Origin: Mycolicibacterium gilvum
GTDB lineage: Bacteria; Actinomycetota; Actinomycetes; Mycobacteriales; Mycobacteriaceae
Direction: 5' to 3'
Assembly: GCF_900454025.1 (NCBI RefSeq)
Contig: NZ_UGQM01000001.1
Location: 4,340,001 to 4,404,000, forward strand
DNA length: 64,000 bases
Of the stretch, positions 44,348-56,262 are shown in pieces; within the stretch, counting starts at the first letter, position 1; every line of letters starts with the position of its first letter. The position numbers and the translations under genes are program-made. Under the pieces are notes generated by a model. That model did not search any database and was not told the origin of the DNA. It was given only the letters and a program-made list of their open reading frames with translations.

Positions 44348-44767
44348 ATGGACGAGATCCCGGCGACAGCGGTTCTGATGTTCATGGCACACCGGGACGT
44401 GGAGACCCGGGTGATGGCCGCGCTGGGGCAGGCGGGCCACGACGACATCACGATGGCCCAGTCACGCCTGATGCAGCGGCTCGATCCCGGCGGTATGCGG
44501 CTGACCGAGCTTGCCGAACAGGCACGCGTGACCAAGCAGACGGCGGGCGCGCTCATCGATCAGCTCGAGCGCTCCGGATACGTGACGCGACTCCCCGACC
44601 CCACCGACGCACGTGCCCGGCTCGTCACATTGAGCGACCGAGGCGTGGAGATGTGCCGGCGGGCCGGCGCCGAGGTCGGCCGCGTCGAAGCCGAATGGCG
44701 TGAACGACTCGGCGACACGGCTTTCGACGCCATGCGCGACGCGCTCGTCACGCTGGCGTCGGAGTAG
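44348..44767 (+). CDS. MarR-family regulator
   Basis: 139 aa, ATG start close to a TACTAA -10-like hexamer, so the mRNA is nearly leaderless. The winged helix domain is MRLTELAEQARVTKQTAGALIDQLERSGYVTRLPDPTDARARLVTLSDRG, the signature of MarR, including the wing Asp-x-Arg. It probably binds the TTAGTCAG palindrome upstream and autoregulates. Its original divergent partner was the DinB-like gene, suggesting a thiol/electrophile or aromatic-compound response. It converges with rho (five-base gap). Confidence 0.9.
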   Translation: MDEIPATAVLMFMAHRDVETRVMAALGQAGHDDITMAQSRLMQRLDPGGMRLTELAEQARVTKQTAGALIDQLERSGYVTRLPDPTDARARLVTLSDRGVEMCRRAGAEVGRVEAEWRERLGDTAFDAMRDALVTLASE

Positions 44768-44772
44768 CCGAC

Positions 44773-46851
44773 TCAGTCGTGGTCGTTGCCGCCAGGGGTG
44801 TTCTTGGAGACCTGGACCAGGAACTCATAGTTGTTCTTGGTCTTGCGCAACTGGCTCATCAACAAATCGATGGCCTGGTGCGGATCCAGTCCGGACAGCA
44901 CGCGACGCAGCTTGTGCACGACGGCGAACTCGTCTGTCGAGAGCAGCAGCTCGTCCTTGCGGGTGCCTGACGGGTTGACGTCGACGGCCGGGAAGACGCG
45001 CCGCTCGGCGATCTTGCGATCGAGCTTGAGCTCCGCGTTGCCGGTGCCCTTGAACTCCTCGAAGATCACCGTGTCGCCGGTGGACCCGGTCTCGACCATT
45101 GCCGTGGCGATGATCGTCAGCGAGCCGCCCTCTTCGATGTTGCGAGCCGCGCCGAGGAATCGCTTCGGCGGGTAGAGGGCCGTCGAATCGACGCCACCGG
45201 ACAGGATTCGGCCCGACGCCGGGGACGCGTTGTTGTACGCGCGACCCAGACGGGTGATCGAGTCGAGCAGCACCACGACGTCCTTGCCCTGCTCGACGAG
45301 ACGCTTGGCCCGTTCGATGGCGAGCTCAGCAGCCTGGGTGTGGTCAGACGGCGGCCGGTCGAAGGTCGAGGCGATGACCTCGCCCTTGACCGAGCGCTGC
45401 ATGTCGGTGACCTCTTCAGGGCGCTCGTCGACGAGCACGACCATCAGATGGCACTCGGGGTTGTTGCGGGTGATCGCGTTGGCGATGTCCTGCATGATCG
45501 TCGTCTTACCGGCCTTCGGCGGGGACACGATGAGTGCGCGCTGCCCCTTGCCGATCGGCATGATGAGGTCGATCACACGCGTGGTCAGCTTGTCGCTGCT
45601 CGTTTCGAGGCGCAGTCGCTGGTTCGGGTAGAGCGGGGTGAGCTTCGTGAACTCGGGGCGCTTCTTGGCCTCTTCCACGGGCTTGCCGTTGACCGTGTCG
45701 AGCCGCACCAGCGGATTGAACTTCTGCCGGGGGTTCTTGTCGCCACCGCCCTCGTTGTCACGGGGCACGCGGACCGCGCCGGTGACGGCATCGCCGCGGC
45801 GCAGACCGTTCTTCCGGACCATGTTCATGGACACGTACACGTCGTTGGGGCCGGCCAGGTATCCGGAGGTCCGCACGAACGCGTAGTTGTCGAGGACGTC
45901 GAGAATGCCCGCCACAGGCTGGACGACATCGTCCTCGCGAAGCTCGGTGTCGCGCTCACCGCCGCCACCGTCGCCGCCGCGTTCCCGGCGCTTGCGGTCA
46001 CGGAACCGGCGGCCGCGCCGCCCCTGGCGGCCTTCGCCGTCGTCGTCGTTGTCGCCGCCACCGCCGCGGTTGTCGTTCCCACGGTTGTCGTTGCCGCGGT
46101 TGTCGTTCCCACGGTTGCTGTCGCCACGGTTGTCGTTGCCGCGGTTGTCGTTGCCACGGTTGCTGTCGCCGCGGTTGTCGTTGCGGTTGCGGTTCTGGCC
46201 GCCACCCTGCTGATCGCCGCCGTCGCCGCGGTTGCCTCCGTCGGAGTCCGCCTTGGTGGTCTGATCTGCGCCCTTGCTCTCGCGCGCCTCGTCGCGGCCG
46301 CCCTGAGCGTCCTGCTGAGACCGTCGGCGGCGGCCTTCCGTCTCACCGGCGTCATCCTGGGCACCGTCGGCGGTCTCCTGCGGCTGAGCCTGCTCGGCAC
46401 TGCTCGGGCCGCCCTGGTCGCGGGAGGCCCCACGGCGTTCACGCCTGCGCTGCTGCGGCTGCGGCTCGGCGGCCTCGTCCTGACCGGCCTGCGCTGCGGC
46501 GGGAGCCTGCCCGGAGTCGGTGGCCGACCCGGCGGCGGTCTCGGCGGGCGCGCTCGTCGGGGCGTCGCCCTTCTTCGTCTCGGCGGAGCCGTTGGCCTCG
46601 CCACGGCGCTCACGGATGGCGGCGATCAGTTCGCCCTTGCGCATCCCGGAGGCGCCCTCGACGCCGATCTCTTTGGCCATCGCGCGCAGCTCGGGCAGGA
46701 CCATGCTGGTCAGGGAGCCGCCTCGCCGGGCGGGGGCCGCCGCCGGCGCGCTGTCCGCGGGCGCGGACGTCGAAATGTCTGCAGTCACGGTGTTCGGCAT
46801 CTCGCCGCTGTCGGCGTTGCCACCAGCCGTGAAGAGGTCCGTATCGGTCAC
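44773..46851 (-). CDS. rho: Transcription termination factor Rho with RG-rich insertion
   Basis: 692 aa, GTG start, much longer than E. coli Rho (419). The N-terminal helical Rho-N motif (VLPELRAMAKEIGVEGASGMRKGELIAAI) is followed by about 190 low-complexity residues rich in Gln, Asp, Arg, Gly and Asn, including seven RG-x-x-N pentads. Then come the RNA-binding fold (VAGILDVLDNYAFVRTSGYLAGPNDVYV) and the ATPase with P-loop SPPKAGKTT and Walker B VVVLLDSITRLGRAYN. Insertions of this kind are known in actinobacterial Rho and improve RNA binding. It corresponds to Rv1297. Confidence 0.97.
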   Translation of the reverse strand: MTDTDLFTAGGNADSGEMPNTVTADISTSAPADSAPAAAPARRGGSLTSMVLPELRAMAKEIGVEGASGMRKGELIAAIRERRGEANGSAETKKGDAPTSAPAETAAGSATDSGQAPAAAQAGQDEAAEPQPQQRRRERRGASRDQGGPSSAEQAQPQETADGAQDDAGETEGRRRRSQQDAQGGRDEARESKGADQTTKADSDGGNRGDGGDQQGGGQNRNRNDNRGDSNRGNDNRGNDNRGDSNRGNDNRGNDNRGNDNRGGGGDNDDDGEGRQGRRGRRFRDRKRRERGGDGGGGERDTELREDDVVQPVAGILDVLDNYAFVRTSGYLAGPNDVYVSMNMVRKNGLRRGDAVTGAVRVPRDNEGGGDKNPRQKFNPLVRLDTVNGKPVEEAKKRPEFTKLTPLYPNQRLRLETSSDKLTTRVIDLIMPIGKGQRALIVSPPKAGKTTIMQDIANAITRNNPECHLMVVLVDERPEEVTDMQRSVKGEVIASTFDRPPSDHTQAAELAIERAKRLVEQGKDVVVLLDSITRLGRAYNNASPASGRILSGGVDSTALYPPKRFLGAARNIEEGGSLTIIATAMVETGSTGDTVIFEEFKGTGNAELKLDRKIAERRVFPAVDVNPSGTRKDELLLSTDEFAVVHKLRRVLSGLDPHQAIDLLMSQLRKTKNNYEFLVQVSKNTPGGNDHD
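46066..46185 (-). repeat. Eight tandem 15-bp units inside rho
   Basis: Eight consecutive 15-base units, such as GCGGTTGTCGTTGCC and ACGGTTGCTGTCGCC on the plus strand, differ at one to four bases. They encode RGNDN and RGDSN pentapeptides in the Rho insertion. Unit number may vary between strains without changing frame. Confidence 0.88.
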
Positions 46852-47138
46852 GGATTTCCTTTCTTCCCTCGCTGATCAAGTCACGCGGGGGTTCAGTGCG
46901 CTCAGCCGATCCGCTGAACGCCTAGGTCACGCCATTGCCACTGCAACGGTGATCGCAGGGTCTCGCCGGGATACGGCAGACCGTCGGTCCACAAGTTTGA
47001 ACACCTGAAAGAAGAGTCGTCCTAGTGTCGGCGCAGGTGAAGAAGCTGCGATTGCTGGACGAGAGCGAGAATAACGCGCATCCGAGTCGGAAGCAAGAAA
47101 CGCGGTGATTCGCATGGTGCAGATGTTGCGAGTCGTAC
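46852..47138 (-). other. rho upstream region
   Basis: 287 bases between thrB and rho with no credible gene. It must hold the rho promoter and leader. Part is less GC-rich (around 46980-47080). No consensus promoter or riboswitch was identified with confidence. Autoregulation of rho through its own leader is known in other bacteria and possible here. Confidence 0.5.
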
Positions 47139-49169
<2,031 letters not shown>

Positions 49170-49173
<4 letters not shown>

Positions 49174-50486
49174 TCTGTGGTCCCTTCCAGACGCAGCACG
49201 CTGTTGATGCTCTGCACGACATCGAGATCGGCGAGCGCGGCAACGGTTTCCGACAATGCCTCGTCGGTGGCCTCGTGGGTCACGACGACGATGCGGGCGC
49301 CGGAGCGCTGGCCGTCCTCGTCGACCATCCCTTCCTGGCGCACCTCGGCGATACTGACCTCCCGCGCGCTGAACTCGGCGGCGACGGCCGACAGCACGCC
49401 GGGGCGGTCCTTGACGTTCATGTTCACGTAGTACCGGGTGGGGATCACGCCGATCGGCGCCACCGGGAGCTTCGCGTACTTCGATTCCCGCGGGCCGCGT
49501 CCGCCCTGCACGCGGTTGCGTGCAGCCATCACCAGGTCACCCAGAACCGCGGACGCGGTGGGTGCCCCGCCTGCGCCCTGGCCGTAGAACATCAGCCTGC
49601 CGGCCGCCTCGGCTTCGACGACCACCGCGTTGAACGCGCCGTTGACCGAGGCCAGCGGGTGCTCCAGCGGAACGAGCGCCGGGTACACGCGGGCCGAGAC
49701 CTTCTGTTCGCCCTTGGGCGAGGTCAACCGCTCACAGATCGCCAACAGCTTGATCGTGCATCCCAGCGCGCGCGCCGACACGAAGTCCGCCGCCGTCACC
49801 TTGGTGATGCCCTCGCGGTAGACGTCGTCGGCGGTGACGCGGGTGTGGAACGCGATGGAGGCCAGGATCGCGGCCTTCGCCGCGGCGTCATAGCCCTCGA
49901 CGTCCGCGGTCGGGTCGGCTTCGGCGTAGCCGAGCGCACTCGCATCGGCGAGCGCGCTGGCGTAGTCGGCGCCGGTGCTGTCCATCTCGGACAGGATGTA
50001 GTTCGTGGTGCCGTTGACGATTCCGGCCACCCGCAGCACGGTGTCACCGGCCAGCGACTGCGTCAGCGGACGGATGACGGGGATGGCGCCGGCCACCGCG
50101 GCCTCGAAATACAGGTCCACGCGGGCGTTTTCGGCCGCCTCGGCCAGTTTGCCGGCCGACACCGCCATCAGTGCCTTGTTGGCGGTGACGACGGACTTGC
50201 CCTGTTCCAGCGCGGTGAGGATCGCCTTGCGGGCGGGTTCGACCGGACCCATCAGCTCCACGACGATGTCGACGTCGTCACGCGAGACCAGGGCGTCGAT
50301 GTCGTCGGTCAGCAGCTCCGCCGGCACGCCACGGTCACGGCTGACGTCACGGACACCGATGCCGCGCACCACCAGCGGCGCACCGATACGTGCGGTCAGG
50401 TCCGTGGCGCTCTCCTCGATGATGCGCACGACCTGGCTGCCCACGTTGCCCAGCCCCAGTACGGCTACGCCGATCTCGTCACTCAC
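49170..50486 (-). CDS. hom: Homoserine dehydrogenase
   Basis: 438 aa, GTG start, called thrA in M. tuberculosis (Rv1294). It reduces aspartate semialdehyde to homoserine. NAD(P) site [16 protein letters not shown], catalytic region [14 protein letters not shown] and [24 protein letters not shown]; the C-terminal 80 residues are an ACT domain ([26 protein letters not shown]) for threonine feedback. It is four bases from lysA. Confidence 0.97.
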
Positions 50487-50490
50487 TGGC

Positions 50491-51909
50491 CTACCTCACT
50501 TCCAAACTCAACAGATCCTCGACCGTCTCCCGGCGCAGGATCAGGCGGGCCCGCCCGTCGCGCACGGCCACCACGGCCGGCCGGCCGATCAGGTTGTAGC
50601 GGCTCGACATCGAGTAGCAGTATGCGCCGGTGGCGGCGACACCGAGCAGGTCCCCCGGCGTTACGTCCTCGGACAACCACGCGTCGCGCACCACGATGTC
50701 GCCGCTCTCACAGTGCTTGCCGACCACGCGCGACAGCGTCGGGTTGGCGTCGCTGACCCGCGACAACAGTCTGACGTCGTACTCGGCGCCGTAGAGCGAG
50801 GTTCTGATGTTGTCGCTCATACCGCCGTCGACGCTGACGTACCGGCGGTGCGCCGTCGGGCTCACGGCGACGTCCTTGACGGTGCCGACCTCGTACAGCG
50901 TGATGGTGCCGGGTCCGGCGATGGCACGCCCCGGTTCGACCACGAGTTTCGGGGCGGGCAGCCCGACCGCGGCGGACTCACGGGCCACGATCGCCTTCAG
51001 CTTGGCGGCCAGTCCGCTCATCGGAGGCGGGTTGTCGTCGGGCAGATAGGAGATGCCGAGCCCGCCACCGAGATCGACGATGTCCATCTGGGAGGTCTTC
51101 TCGACGCCGAACTCGGCGACCACGTCGCGCAGCAGACCGATCACGCGGTGGGCCGCGATCTCGAACCCGGCGACGTCGAAGATCTGCGATCCGATGTGGC
51201 TGTGCAGGCCGACGAGCCGCAAATTCCCGGCCTCGAAGACGCGACGCACCGCCTCCATCGCCGCGCCGGAGGCCAGCGACAGCCCGAACTTCTGGTCTTC
51301 ATGGGCGGTCGAGATGAACTCGTGGGTGTGCGCCTCGACGCCGACGGTGACACGCACCAGAACGTCCTGCACCAGACCGTTGTCGGCCGCGATGCGGTCG
51401 AGGCGCTCGATCTCGATCATCGAGTCGACGACCACGTGCCCGACGCCGTGCTTGACGGCAGCGGTCAGCTCCGCCACCGATTTGTTGTTGCCGTGCACGG
51501 TGATCCGCTCGGCGGGGAAACCGGCGTGCAGAGCGACGGCGAGTTCTCCCCCGGTGGCGACGTCGAGTGACAGGCCTTCTTCGTCGACCCAGCGCGCGAT
51601 CTCACCGCACAGGAACGCCTTGGCCGCGTAGTGCACGTACTCGCCGCCACCGAAGGCCGACGAGATGTCGCGGCAGCGTGAGCGGAAGTCCGCCTCGTCG
51701 ATGACGAAGACCGGGGTACCGAACTCGGCGGCGATGTCGGCGACCGGCACTCCCGCAATGGACACGGCGCCGTCGTCGCCGCGAACGGTGTTCTGCGGCC
51801 AGACATTCGGGGCCAGCCGGGAGACGTCGGCGGCGGACTGCGGACGCTCGGGGGCGGCGGCGGAGGGCACCTCTTCGGCGTGCCGGGGACCGGCGGGGTG
51901 GGCGATCAC
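50491..51909 (-). CDS. lysA: Diaminopimelate decarboxylase
   Basis: 472 aa. Final step of lysine synthesis, PLP dependent. The start is GTG 51909, overlapping the argS stop as GTGA. The PLP lysine is in [30 protein letters not shown] and [16 protein letters not shown] are family motifs, and [12 protein letters not shown] contains the second-subunit active-site region. An N-terminal extension of about 25 residues precedes the usual start of similarity. Confidence 0.96.
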   Translation of the reverse strand: MIAHPAGPRHAEEVPSAAAPERPQSAADVSRLAPNVWPQNTVRGDDGAVSIAGVPVADIAAEFGTPVFVIDEADFRSRCRDISSAFGGGEYVHYAAKAFLCGEIARWVDEEGLSLDVATGGELAVALHAGFPAERITVHGNNKSVAELTAAVKHGVGHVVVDSMIEIERLDRIAADNGLVQDVLVRVTVGVEAHTHEFISTAHEDQKFGLSLASGAAMEAVRRVFEAGNLRLVGLHSHIGSQIFDVAGFEIAAHRVIGLLRDVVAEFGVEKTSQMDIVDLGGGLGISYLPDDNPPPMSGLAAKLKAIVARESAAVGLPAPKLVVEPGRAIAGPGTITLYEVGTVKDVAVSPTAHRRYVSVDGGMSDNIRTSLYGAEYDVRLLSRVSDANPTLSRVVGKHCESGDIVVRDAWLSEDVTPGDLLGVAATGAYCYSMSSRYNLIGRPAVVAVRDGRARLILRRETVEDLLSLEVR

Positions 51910-53558
51910 ATCCGCTCCGGAGCGCTGACGCCGAGGATGTCGAGCCCGTTGGCGATCACCTGACGTGTCGCGGCGCACAGCGCAAGACGCGCCGCGTGCA
52001 GGTCACCCGGAGCCTCATCACCCTGCGGCAGCACCCGGCACGCGTCGTAGAACCGGTGGTAATCCCCGGCGAGATCCTCCAGATAGCGCGAGACACGATG
52101 CGGCTCACGCAGTTCGGCGGCTGTCGCCAGGATGCGCGGGAATTCGCCGATGTTGCGGATCAGCACGCCTTCCTTGTCGTGCGTCAGCAGGTCGAGATGT
52201 GCTGTGTCGGGCGCGATCCCGAGCTCTGCGGCGTTGCGGGCGAGGGCCGAGAGCCGCGCGTGGGCGTATTGCACGTAGTAGACCGGGTTCTCGTTGGATG
52301 CCGAGGACCAGAGCTCAAGGTCGATGTCGATCGGGGTGTCGACCGAACTGCGGATCAGCGAGTAGCGGGCGGCGTCCACGCCGATGGCCTCGACGAGGTC
52401 GTCGAGGGTGATGACGGTGCCGGCGCGCTTGCTCATCCGGACCGGCTGGCCGTCGCGGACGAGGTTGACCATCTGGCCGATGAGCACCTCGACGGTGTCG
52501 GGATCGTCGCCGAGGGCGGCCGCCGACGCCTTCAGCCGCGCGATGTACCCGTGGTGGTCGGCACCGAGCATGTAGATGCACAGGTCGAATCCGCGCTTGC
52601 GCTTGTCCAGGAAGTAGGCGAGGTCGCCGGCGATGTAGGCCGGTTTGCCGTCGCTCTTGATCACGACGCGGTCCTTGTCGTCACCGAAGTCGGTGGTGCG
52701 CAACCAGACTGCGCCGTCCTTCTCGTAGGCGAAGCCGGTCTCCCGCAGCTTGTCGATGGCCTGCTCCACGCGGCCGGAGGTGTGCATCGAGTCTTCGTGG
52801 GTGTAGACGTCGAAGTCGGTGCCGAACTCGTGCAGCGATTCCTTGATGTGGTCGAACATCATGTTCACGCCGATGGCCCGGAACGTCTCGCGCATCTGAT
52901 CGTCGGGCTGGTCGAGGACGCCGGGCTCCTTCGCGACCACCTGGCTCGCGATGTCGGCGATGTAGGTGCCGGCATAGCCGTCCTCGGGGGCGGGTTCACC
53001 CTTCGCGGCGGCGATGAGCGAATTGCTGAACCGGTCGATCTGCGCACCGTGATCGTTGAAGTAGTACTCGCGGGTGACTGCGGCGCCCTGCGTGGTCAGC
53101 AATCGACCGAGGGCGTCGCCGACGGCCGCCCAGCGGGTCCCGCCGATGTGGATCGGGCCCGTGGGGTTCGCGGAGACGAACTCGAGGTTGACCTTCTTGC
53201 CGGCGAGCACCGCGGAGTGACCGTAGTCCGCTCCGGCGCTCAGCACATTGCTGACCATGACGTTCTGTGCGGAGGCCTCGATGCGCAGATTGACGAACCC
53301 GGGACCGGCCACGTCGGCCGCGGCGATGCCGTCGGACGCGGCCAGGGCCTCGGCCAGCCAGCCGGCGAGCTCGCGGGGGTTCGCCCCGACCTTCTTGCCG
53401 AGCTGAAGCGCCAGGTTGGTCGCGTAGTCACCGTGCTCGGGGTTGCGGGGACGCTCGACGGTGACGGTGTCGGGCAGTGCGGCGGAGTCGAGGCCGTGCT
53501 CGGCGAGCACCGCGGCGGCGGTGGCCTTGAGCAGTTGGGCCAGATCGGCAGGGGTCAC
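51906..53558 (-). CDS. argS: Arginyl-tRNA synthetase
   Basis: 550 aa class I synthetase. The HIGH motif appears as [26 protein letters not shown] and KMSKS as RMSKRAGT; the C-terminal anticodon-binding domain has [13 protein letters not shown] and [12 protein letters not shown]. It is divergent from tRNA-Arg(CCG) by about 100 bases, and is the first gene of the argS-lysA-hom-thrC-thrB run. Confidence 0.97.
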   Translation of the reverse strand: MTPADLAQLLKATAAAVLAEHGLDSAALPDTVTVERPRNPEHGDYATNLALQLGKKVGANPRELAGWLAEALAASDGIAAADVAGPGFVNLRIEASAQNVMVSNVLSAGADYGHSAVLAGKKVNLEFVSANPTGPIHIGGTRWAAVGDALGRLLTTQGAAVTREYYFNDHGAQIDRFSNSLIAAAKGEPAPEDGYAGTYIADIASQVVAKEPGVLDQPDDQMRETFRAIGVNMMFDHIKESLHEFGTDFDVYTHEDSMHTSGRVEQAIDKLRETGFAYEKDGAVWLRTTDFGDDKDRVVIKSDGKPAYIAGDLAYFLDKRKRGFDLCIYMLGADHHGYIARLKASAAALGDDPDTVEVLIGQMVNLVRDGQPVRMSKRAGTVITLDDLVEAIGVDAARYSLIRSSVDTPIDIDLELWSSASNENPVYYVQYAHARLSALARNAAELGIAPDTAHLDLLTHDKEGVLIRNIGEFPRILATAAELREPHRVSRYLEDLAGDYHRFYDACRVLPQGDEAPGDLHAARLALCAATRQVIANGLDILGVSAPERM

Positions 53559-53657
53559 GGGGGTCCATCCTATGGTCTGCGCTGTTCCCGGCCGAATCCG
53601 TTTCCCCCTGCGCGATGCGCTACGCTATCCACGCCCGTTCGGCGCAGCATCTGCAGC

Positions 53658-53730
53658 GCCCCCGTAGCTCAGGGGATAGAGCGTCTGCCTCCGGAGCAGA
53701 AGGCCGCAGGTTCGAATCCTGCCGGGGGCA
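53658..53730 (+). tRNA. tRNA-Arg(CCG)
   Basis: 73 nt. Acceptor arms GCCCCCG and CGGGGGC pair perfectly, with discriminator A. D arm GCTCAGGGGATAGAGC; anticodon stem TCTGC/GCAGA with loop CTCCGGA, anticodon CCG (reads CGG); T arm GCAGGTTCGAATCCTGC. No encoded CCA. Placement next to argS is shared with other mycobacteria. Confidence 0.97.
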
Positions 53731-53767
53731 CTCTCCCACGACGTGGACGACCACGCATCATTCCGGA

Positions 53768-54515
53768 TCACACTTTCCGCGTGGTTCCGTAATACCCCAG
53801 GATCGAATCGGACTGGTCGGTCGCATGCGTGAGCACCGCGTAGGACCTGATGAAGGACTCCCCCACGCAACCGTCGATCTTCACGTTGAAGCCACTGATC
53901 GACACCCACGGGTCGTGACCGGTGAACTCTTTGCGTCCCACGGGGACGGTGTTGATGAGGCCGGGCCGCAGGCCGATCGCGACGCCGCCGACGAACGGCG
54001 TCGACAACACCGGCGCGATGCCGTCGATGAACTCGCCCTCGCCGTCGAGTCCCACCAGGCCCAGTGATGGCGTGACTCCTGCGCTGCCCGTGATGGTGAC
54101 GCCATTGGCCCCCATGTCGATGCCGCACCCGATCTGGTAGCCGACCTCCAACACACCGCGTGGTGGCTCGGAGCCCTCCGGTCCGCGCAGCACACCGTTG
54201 AACACTCCACTGACCTGGTAATTCCGCGACGACACCGCGGTCGTCAGGGGGTTGATGTTCCGGATCACCTCGTCTTTGGCGCCCACGGTCAACGCCCAGC
54301 CGTTGGGCGCCGTGGTCGTCGACGGCGGAGCGGACTGGATGAGGCCGTCCGCGCCGGGCGCACTGACCCCAGCCGCGTGGGCGACACGCCTCGCTGACGG
54401 CTGGGTCGGGCACCGGGGCGATGAGAACGGGTGCGGGGTCGGCGGCCGCGGGGAAAGCGGACGTCGGCGGTAGTACCAAGACGATGCTGAGTGCACCGAG
54501 CCACCTCAGCTTCAC
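53768..54515 (-). pseudogene. MspA-type outer-membrane porin, frameshifted
   Basis: The mature part reads as an MspA-family porin: PNGWALTVGAKDEVIRNINPLTTAVSSR, GVLEVGYQIGCGIDMG, GVTPSLGLVG and the end SYAVLTHATDQSDSILGYYG. In that frame the N-terminus is an arginine/proline string with no signal peptide. A good Sec signal, VKLRWLGALSIVLVLPPTSAFPAAADPAPVLIAPVPDP, starts at GTG 54515 in another frame and would join the porin if one base were removed around 54385-54395. The gene is therefore broken by a one-base insertion, or the read has an error, or frameshifting occurs. MspA porins carry small hydrophilic nutrients across the mycolate membrane. Confidence 0.75.
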
Positions 54516-55122
54516 GGGTGAAAACCTACTACCGGCATCGACTGGAGTGACCTCACCAATATCAACTTGTGATGAGCCGCAAGCATATTGTGATGTGGCG
54601 ACCTCGGGGTGCGGCCATTCGACACCGACCGCATCCATGTCGGTCCCTGTCGGGCAACGGATTTGCCCAGCATCGCAGCACCCCCTGTACGTGCGCGTGC
54701 GTGGCGGTCCGGCCGGCGTCGGATTGGCGAGCCGTAGCGACGGTAGCAGTGCGGTAGATGGCCCCACACCCATCAGCAAATTTCTTTCACGATATGCCCG
54801 ATACCGCGTTCGCCTGCTGTGCGCTGACGCTGCGGCCCCACGTTAGCGAAACGTCATGGTGGCCGCCGCGCGGGACACCCGACGATGAAAACCCTTTGGC
54901 CGCCAAGAATTCCCATCCGATCGCCGAACAGTTAATTAGCTCCATGCAGCAAACTAACTTCGGCATAAATTAACTTGCTGTTCGCGGATTGAAATCTCAC
55001 TGACAGGCAAACCTCATACGGGGCAGGAAAGAGCCGCCTTGGGGGGGGTCGGGCTCCGTCTGCGGGCCGCGCACCACAGGGGTGCGCGGTCATTCCCACC
55101 GCAGAGAACAAGGAGTTCCACA
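54516..55122. other. Intergenic region between divergent porin and secreted-protein genes
   Basis: 607 bases with no convincing gene; the frames present lack family features and RBS. The part at 54930-55000 is AT-rich (AGTTAATTAGC, AAATTAACTTGC) and may hold promoters for one or both genes. MspA porin genes are known for long untranslated leaders, which could explain the length. Confidence 0.6.
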
Positions 55123-55785
55123 ATGTCACGACTCACCAGGCCGCTCATCGTCTTGTTGAGCACCGCGCTGGTCGCGCTCGTCGGTTTCCTCACCGGCAAC
55201 GTCGCCTCAGCGCAGCCACCGCAATCGCCGAGCAGCCAGAAATCCGTGGCGGTCACCGGTACCGACCTCGACACCGGGCAGCAGGTGTTCACGGGAACGT
55301 TCACCGCCAACAGTGCTCAGGCCGACGAGTCTGCTCCGAAGGGCATCGCACTGGTCGGTGAACTCACCGGGCAGTTGATGCCGCCGCAGGCGCAGGGCCC
55401 CAAGCCCGGCCAGGGTCCGGGCGCACCGGGCAACCCGGGCATCGGGAATGTGAAGCAAGAGGTGGCCATGCCCGTCGCCGACATCACCTTCCCGCAGTCG
55501 TCGACGGCGCCGTCGGCATGGTCATCGGACGGACCTCAGGAGCAGGTTCGTTTCGCGAGCCAGCAGGCGAGTTGTTCGGTCCTCAACCTGACCCTCGGGC
55601 CGCTGGACCTGAATCTGCTGGGCCTGCGGGTTCAGCTGAATCAGGTGGACCTGGTCATCACGGCGATCCCGTCGGACGGACTGCTCGGGCAGCTCCTGTG
55701 CGCGCTCGCCGGACCGCAGGGAATCCTGAGCGGCATCCTGCAGAACATCATCAACCTGCTCAACCAGATTCTGGGTCAGCTGTGA
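55123..55785 (+). CDS. Secreted protein of unknown function
   Basis: 220 aa. Start ATG 55123 with AAGGAG seven bases upstream. Signal peptide MSRLTRPLIVLLSTALVALVGFLTGNVASAQ. The mature part has a beta-strand opening (VAVTGTDLDTGQQVFTGTFT), a Pro/Gly-rich linker (GPKPGQGPGAPGNPG) and a C-terminal hydrophobic region (LNLTLGPLDLNLLGLRVQLNQVDLVITAIP, ending in ILQNIINLLNQIL) with two cysteines. Similar secreted proteins with an L-x-L-G-P-L-D-L-N-L-L-G pattern occur in actinobacteria; no activity is assigned. A terminator follows. Confidence 0.85.
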   Translation: MSRLTRPLIVLLSTALVALVGFLTGNVASAQPPQSPSSQKSVAVTGTDLDTGQQVFTGTFTANSAQADESAPKGIALVGELTGQLMPPQAQGPKPGQGPGAPGNPGIGNVKQEVAMPVADITFPQSSTAPSAWSSDGPQEQVRFASQQASCSVLNLTLGPLDLNLLGLRVQLNQVDLVITAIPSDGLLGQLLCALAGPQGILSGILQNIINLLNQILGQL

Positions 55786-55810
55786 GTTTGTCCCGCTGAG
55801 AACCGCGACG

Positions 55811-55842
55811 CACCGCCCGCATCCCAACAGATGCGGGCGGTG
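55811..55842. terminator. Bidirectional hairpin terminator
   Basis: Perfect 12-base arms (CACCGCCCGCAT at 55811-55822 and its complement at 55831-55842) with an eight-base loop sit between the convergent ends of the secreted-protein gene (55785) and the proline-rich protein gene (55879). Confidence 0.8.
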
Positions 55843-55878
55843 TCCGTCTGTGCGCGAAAGGCCCTGTCAGACAACGGG

Positions 55879-56157
55879 TCAGATGCCGGTGCACAGCGCC
55901 ACGAACGGGATCGGCGCGCAGATCCCTATCGAGAAGCCCGGCGTCGGGTCTCCGTTCCACGGTGGCGGCGGTGGCGGGGGCGGTGGAGGCGGAGGTGGTA
56001 GCGGCGCGACGACACAGGTGTCCGTCGATGCGTCGTAGATGGTCCCTGCTCCGCACTCCGCGGCCTGCGCCGTGGGCAGCATTACCACCGAGAGCGCAGC
56101 CAAAGGCGCCAGTGCCGCCGCGGCGACAGCAGTGGAGCGATAAGTCGAGCGCCGCAT
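55879..56157 (-). CDS. Small secreted polyproline protein
   Basis: 92 aa. Signal peptide MRRSTYRSTAVAAAALAPLAALSVVMLPTAQA; mature part about 60 residues: ECGAGTIYDASTDTC, then a run of 13 prolines ending in PWNG, then FSIGICAPIPFVALCTGI. Four cysteines could make two disulfides. Similar short proteins with a Cys-polyPro-Cys layout are seen in mycobacteria, with unknown function. It lies 105 bases downstream of the M50 gene on the same strand and might be part of that transcript. Confidence 0.85.
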   Translation of the reverse strand: MRRSTYRSTAVAAAALAPLAALSVVMLPTAQAAECGAGTIYDASTDTCVVAPLPPPPPPPPPPPPPWNGDPTPGFSIGICAPIPFVALCTGI

Positions 56158-56262
56158 TCCAGGGCCTCCCTCGGCGATATCCCCGACCCGATGGATGCCT
56201 CCATCGTAGGACTGCTCGGGGACCGCCGCCGAAGGTTCAGGGTGTCTGGGAGGTTCAGGGCC

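Noticed and set aside
46066..46185. Tandem array considered as a CRISPR
   Set aside because: Units are contiguous with no spacers and keep the rho frame.
45340..46875. 511-codon plus-strand frame opposite rho
   Set aside because: Mirror of the repeated RG region (Val/Ala strings); rho on the minus strand is unambiguous.
51996..53792. 598-codon plus-strand frame opposite argS
   Set aside because: Antisense to argS and runs through the tRNA gene.
54380..54400. Programmed ribosomal frameshifting in the porin gene
   Set aside because: No slippery heptamer or clear downstream structure seen; a one-base mutation or read error is simpler.
54421..54846. 141-codon plus-strand frame in the porin-secreted protein gap
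   Set aside because: No RBS or family feature, and it overlaps the porin signal-peptide region antisense.
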